A stretch of DNA of 64,000 nucleotides from an uncultured Collinsella sp. Lineage in GTDB: Bacteria; Actinomycetota; Coriobacteriia; Coriobacteriales; Coriobacteriaceae. Every line of letters starts with the position of its first letter. Position 1 is the first letter of the stretch. Positions 61,545 through 64,000 of this stretch are shown in pieces. The stretch is from assembly GCA_902479135.1 (NCBI GenBank), contig CABSNU010000003.1:62001-126000 (forward strand), read 5' to 3'. The position numbers were made by a program, and so were the translations under genes. Under the pieces are notes generated by a model. The model had not been told where the DNA came from. It made no database searches and was given only the letters and a program-made list of their open reading frames with translations.

Positions 61545-62270
61545 ATGGACACCGCAACTCGCGATCGCAACATAGCAACTTGGTTGGGCGATGCGCCGCA
61601 GCCGGTACGTGACACTACGAACCAGCTGCTCGAGCGCATCGCCCTTTTGCGTGCCGAGCAGACTATCTACCCGGCACAAGACGACATCCTCAATGCCCTC
61701 GTCTATACGCCGGCCGACCAGGTCAAGGTTGTCATTTTGGGTCAGGACCCCTATCACGGACCCAACCAGGCCATGGGGCTGTCGTTCTCGGTCCCCGCGA
61801 CGCAAACCAAGTTGCCGCCGAGCCTGCGCAACATCTATAAGGAACTCAAAGCCGATCTGGATTGCCCTATTCCCGCCACGGGAGACCTAACCCCATGGGC
61901 ACAGCAGGGCGTCCTGCTCCTCAACACCACGCTCACCGTGCGCGAGCATGCCGCGAACTCGCACGCCAAACTGGGCTGGAGTACGCTCACCGACTACGTT
62001 ATCGAACGCTGCTGTCAGCTGCCCCAACCGGTAGTCTTTTTGGCATGGGGCCGCTTTGCCCAGCAGATGGTCGAAGGCAAGCTCGCCACGACCGGCGCGG
62101 GCAAGGCAACCCACAAGTTCTGCCTAGCCTCTACGCATCCCTCGCCGCTTTCGGCCAACCGTGCCACGGCAGAACTCCCCGCCTTTATGGGGTCGCGCCC
62201 CTTCTCGGCAGCCAATCGGCTACTCGAACAGCACGGCTCGACCCCCGTCAACTGGACTTGCCTCGGCTAA
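61545..62270 (+). CDS. ung: Uracil-DNA glycosylase
   Basis: A 241-residue family 1 UDG that removes uracil from DNA. The catalytic Asp lies in LGQDPYHGPNQAMGLSFS (near residue 68) and the catalytic His region is STHPSPLSANR (near residue 200). GVLLLNTTLTV is also typical. AAAGGAGCCCC precedes the ATG. A convergent terminator follows. Confidence 0.96.
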   Translation: MDTATRDRNIATWLGDAPQPVRDTTNQLLERIALLRAEQTIYPAQDDILNALVYTPADQVKVVILGQDPYHGPNQAMGLSFSVPATQTKLPPSLRNIYKELKADLDCPIPATGDLTPWAQQGVLLLNTTLTVREHAANSHAKLGWSTLTDYVIERCCQLPQPVVFLAWGRFAQQMVEGKLATTGAGKATHKFCLASTHPSPLSANRATAELPAFMGSRPFSAANRLLEQHGSTPVNWTCLG

Positions 62271-62285
62271 AAATCGATACATCAA

Positions 62286-62322
62286 AAACGCGCCCGACGG
62301 CTTTCCATCGGGCGCGTTTCCT
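62286..62322. terminator. Bidirectional terminator
   Basis: AAACGCGCCCGA and TCGGGCGCGTTT flank 10 nt, between the convergent ung and SDR genes. Confidence 0.8.
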
Positions 62323-63001
62323 ACTCGGGCCAAATAAATTGCGTGCGGCCGGCCTCGCCGCCATCGATGAGCAGGCTCTGCCCGGTCATAAACCGGTTAG
62401 TCACGCCCACAAAGTAGATCCATTCGGCAATCTCTTGAGCCGTTGCCCAGCGCTTAAGCGGCGTGAGCTCCATAATTTGCTCCCACAGATGCTCGTCTTC
62501 CATCACGCAACGGTTGAGCGGCGTGATGACGCCGCCCGGGTCCACGCTGTTGGCGATGGCCTGAGGCGCCAAGCGATTCGCAAGGTTCTTGGTGTAGGCG
62601 ATAACGCCGCCCTTGCTGGCGGCATAGTCGGGAAACTCCGATCCCGTATGCCCGCTCGCCGACCCCACATTGACCACGGATTTGATAGACGGCGCCGGCT
62701 TGGCGACAAGCCCCTCCCCCACAAAGGCGTAGCGCTCGGTCACGTTGATGGTGCCATACAGGTTGGCGGCGATGTCGTCGGCCGAATCCTGCGTACCGGC
62801 AACGTTCACGATTACCTGAGGCTCAAGGTCGCCCGGAAACGAGTCAGGCTCGCGGACATCAACGATCAGATGGCGGTAGCGCTCGTGCTCGATCGCCGCC
62901 GGCAGCAGGTCAAAGCCCACGACCTCGTGGTCCTCGTCCAAAAACCGCTGCACGCATGCAGCTCCGATACCACCCGAAGCGCCCGTGATCAAAACCCGCA
63001 T
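62321..63001 (-). CDS. Short-chain dehydrogenase/reductase
   Basis: A 226-residue SDR with the NAD(P)-binding TGASGGIGAACVQ and the catalytic Ser-Tyr-Lys: Ser in NVGSASGHTG and YAASKGGVIAYTKNLAN. VNVAGTQDS replaces the usual NNAG. It ends GQSLLIDGGEAG. The substrate is unknown. AAGGAGCAAGT precedes the ATG. It lies 10 bp after the queuosine-precursor transporter, likely in the same transcript. Confidence 0.9.
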   Translation of the reverse strand: MRVLITGASGGIGAACVQRFLDEDHEVVGFDLLPAAIEHERYRHLIVDVREPDSFPGDLEPQVIVNVAGTQDSADDIAANLYGTINVTERYAFVGEGLVAKPAPSIKSVVNVGSASGHTGSEFPDYAASKGGVIAYTKNLANRLAPQAIANSVDPGGVITPLNRCVMEDEHLWEQIMELTPLKRWATAQEIAEWIYFVGVTNRFMTGQSLLIDGGEAGRTQFIWPE

Positions 63002-63010
63002 ACTTGCTCC

Positions 63011-63733
63011 TTAGGCGGTTGCGTGGCGCTCGAGGTACTCGGAACCCACATTCTCGCGCTCCCAGCCGCGCACGACCTTGTAGCCCACGGGGCTCAGGAA
63101 GACCTCGCACAGCAGCTCGGCAACAGCGCCGGTCAGCGAGCACATAAGGACCTGCACCCAGGTCCAACCAAAGAACGTGTGGCTCACCACGATGGCAAAG
63201 ACCAGGTTGTCGATAAACTGGCCAACACCCGTGGACACATAGGAACGGAAGGCAAAGCTCGCAAAGTTATTCTTCTTGAGCATACGGCCGAGCGACTGGT
63301 TGAGCGTGGAGTTAACCACGGCAGAAACGAGCATTGCCAGCGAAGAGCCCAGCACCACGTACCAGGTGCCGCCGATAGTGGCGTTAAGGGCGGTGTTGAC
63401 CTCGATCATGCCCGTGTCGTAGTAGGCGCCCCACATGCCGGGCGTGAGCGAGCATGCCCAAAAGCACAGGCTCACGGCGAGGTTGACCGCCAGTGCAAGG
63501 ATAGAGATTTTGATGGATGCCTTGGCGCCAAAGCGCTTGCAGATCATGTCCTGGCACAAAAACGAAACCCAGCTCACCACAAAGCCACAGTCGAGCGCCA
63601 GATACGGCAGGCTGATAAGCTCCTTGTTGGCCAGCAGGTTCATCATGATGACACTCACGAAAAACAGCGAAACCGTTGCCGCGGGAATGCTCCGCAACAG
63701 GACCTTGTAGTCCTCCATGACCTTCTTGATCAT
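63011..63733 (-). CDS. Queuosine precursor transporter (VUT/YhhQ family)
   Basis: A 240-residue membrane protein of the VUT/YhhQ family that imports preQ1, preQ0 or queuine for tRNA modification. It has SLFFVSVIMMNLLANKELISLP and LDCGFVVSWVSFLCQDMICKRFG, then the family-typical STGVGQFIDNLVFAIVVSHTFFGW. About six helices are visible. AAAGGAGTACATA precedes the ATG, and a preQ1-I-like RNA lies immediately upstream, which supports the assignment. The SDR gene follows after 9 bp. Confidence 0.88.
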   Translation of the reverse strand: MIKKVMEDYKVLLRSIPAATVSLFFVSVIMMNLLANKELISLPYLALDCGFVVSWVSFLCQDMICKRFGAKASIKISILALAVNLAVSLCFWACSLTPGMWGAYYDTGMIEVNTALNATIGGTWYVVLGSSLAMLVSAVVNSTLNQSLGRMLKKNNFASFAFRSYVSTGVGQFIDNLVFAIVVSHTFFGWTWVQVLMCSLTGAVAELLCEVFLSPVGYKVVRGWERENVGSEYLERHATA

Positions 63734-63739
63734 TATGTA

Positions 63740-63790
63740 CTCCTTTGGTTTTAGGTTTAACGAGCAGGATATCGGACCCGAACTGCTCGG
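63740..63790 (-). promoter_or_regulatory. preQ1-I-like riboswitch upstream of queuosine-precursor transporter
   Basis: On the minus strand GAGCAG pairs with CTGCTC. The loop begins TTC and ends C, as in preQ1-I aptamers. The tail GTTAAACCT is A-rich and can form a pseudoknot with the loop GGG. The ribosome site AAAGGAG follows directly, so translation control is likely. Confidence 0.5.
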
Positions 63791-63851
63791 ACGTCACGGT
63801 CTTGAGACGACGGTGGGTATGATAGCCGCTCACACGGCATCAGGCAAGTAA

Positions 63852-63885
63852 ACGGCGCGGCAGCCCCGCAGGGCCACCGCGCCGA
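63852..63885 (-). terminator. Terminator after prfC
   Basis: GGCGCGG pairs with CCGCGCC, with inner GGCCC/GGGGC pairing, followed on the minus strand by GTTTA. Confidence 0.6.
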
Positions 63886-63889
63886 TGCG

Positions 63890-64000
63890 TTAAAAGGCCA
63901 CGTTGCCAAACTCCGACAGGATAAGGTCGGGGTTGTGGTCAGTTGCCCAATCCACGTTCCACGGGCTCGTGAACAGCAGCAGCTTACCGCCGCGCATGTC
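63890..64000 (-). CDS. prfC: Probable peptide chain release factor 3, C-terminal end
   Basis: The last 36 residues are visible, reading KLLLFTSPWNVDWATDHNPD and then LILSEFGNVAF before the stop. This resembles the end of RF3, where a PVxLF.S.WN...A...P stretch closes the protein. RF3 is a GTPase that recycles RF1 and RF2 from the ribosome. The call rests on this short tail only. Confidence 0.6.
   Translation of the reverse strand, partial: DMRGGKLLLFTSPWNVDWATDHNPDLILSEFGNVAF

Noticed and set aside
61862..63754. 630-codon plus-strand frame spanning ung and two minus-strand genes
   Set aside because: It overlaps three well-supported genes and has no domain motifs.
63384..63833. Minus-strand frame covering the preQ1-like leader (MSGYHTHRRLK...)
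   Set aside because: It has no ribosome site and overlaps most of the transporter gene in another frame.
1..64000. tRNA, rRNA or CRISPR array
   Set aside because: No GTTCGAAT-type T arms with matching acceptor stems, no rRNA sequence and no regularly spaced 25-40 bp repeats were seen. The TGAAATTAA repeats are too short and few for CRISPR.

Overview
The window is G+C-rich and densely coded on both strands. Gene content points to a gut actinobacterium of the class Coriobacteriia, most likely Collinsella; this is inferred from the gene set, not from a search. Supporting genes are a bile salt hydrolase, a reverse rubrerythrin, sortase-type LAATG surface proteins, a PdxS/PdxT pair with a MocR regulator, PTS control by a PRD antiterminator, and several NCS2 and DMT permeases. 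No tRNA, rRNA or CRISPR array was seen. Both ends cut genes: a PTS EIIBC gene on the left and a probable prfC on the right.

Layout. 0-3 kb: PTS gene, its LicT-type antiterminator with an overlapping RAT/terminator, a metallophosphoesterase, a HIRAN protein and two tiny ORFs. 3-9 kb: alcohol and aldehyde dehydrogenase operon, a DUF5131 protein, reverse rubrerythrin, and pdxR divergent from pdxST. 10.6-11 kb: a gene-free cluster of nested palindromes. 11-21.9 kb: an RGG-tailed putative nucleic-acid-binding protein, MFS exporter, peptide deformylase, an XRE-aminotransferase fusion with its own operator, a LysR/DMT pair, kup (with a possible N-terminal frameshift), bile salt hydrolase, and a deformylase homologue that has lost its catalytic Glu. 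21.9-29.6 kb: an NCS2 permease, two tandem cell-wall beta-helix proteins from a ~2 kb duplication that also copied the permease tail, an esterase and a uracil-type permease. 29.7-35 kb: MetE-like protein with a LysR regulator, HAD phosphatase, and a TPP-riboswitch thiM-thiamine-binding-thiE operon. 35-40.6 kb: patatin and two related GGDEF proteins. 40.6-47.4 kb: an A+T-richer accessory stretch with an IS-like fragment, small membrane or secreted proteins of unknown role and a serine recombinase. 47.4-52.2 kb: two ORC/STAND-like ATPases flanking a UvrA2-type ABC protein; both ATPase genes carry 20-bp-spaced direct repeats upstream. 52.2-64 kb: a TetM-like GTPase, rRNA methyltransferases (rsmJ, rlmA), MATE exporter, a second LysR/DMT pair, ung, an SDR and a queuosine-precursor transporter behind a preQ1-I-like element.

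The least described pieces are the ATPase/UvrA2 locus with its phased repeats, the RGG protein, the XRE-aminotransferase operator, the inactivated deformylase next to the bile salt hydrolase, and dispersed GTCCC-containing hairpins. All calls come from reading the sequence; no alignments, folding or searches were run.
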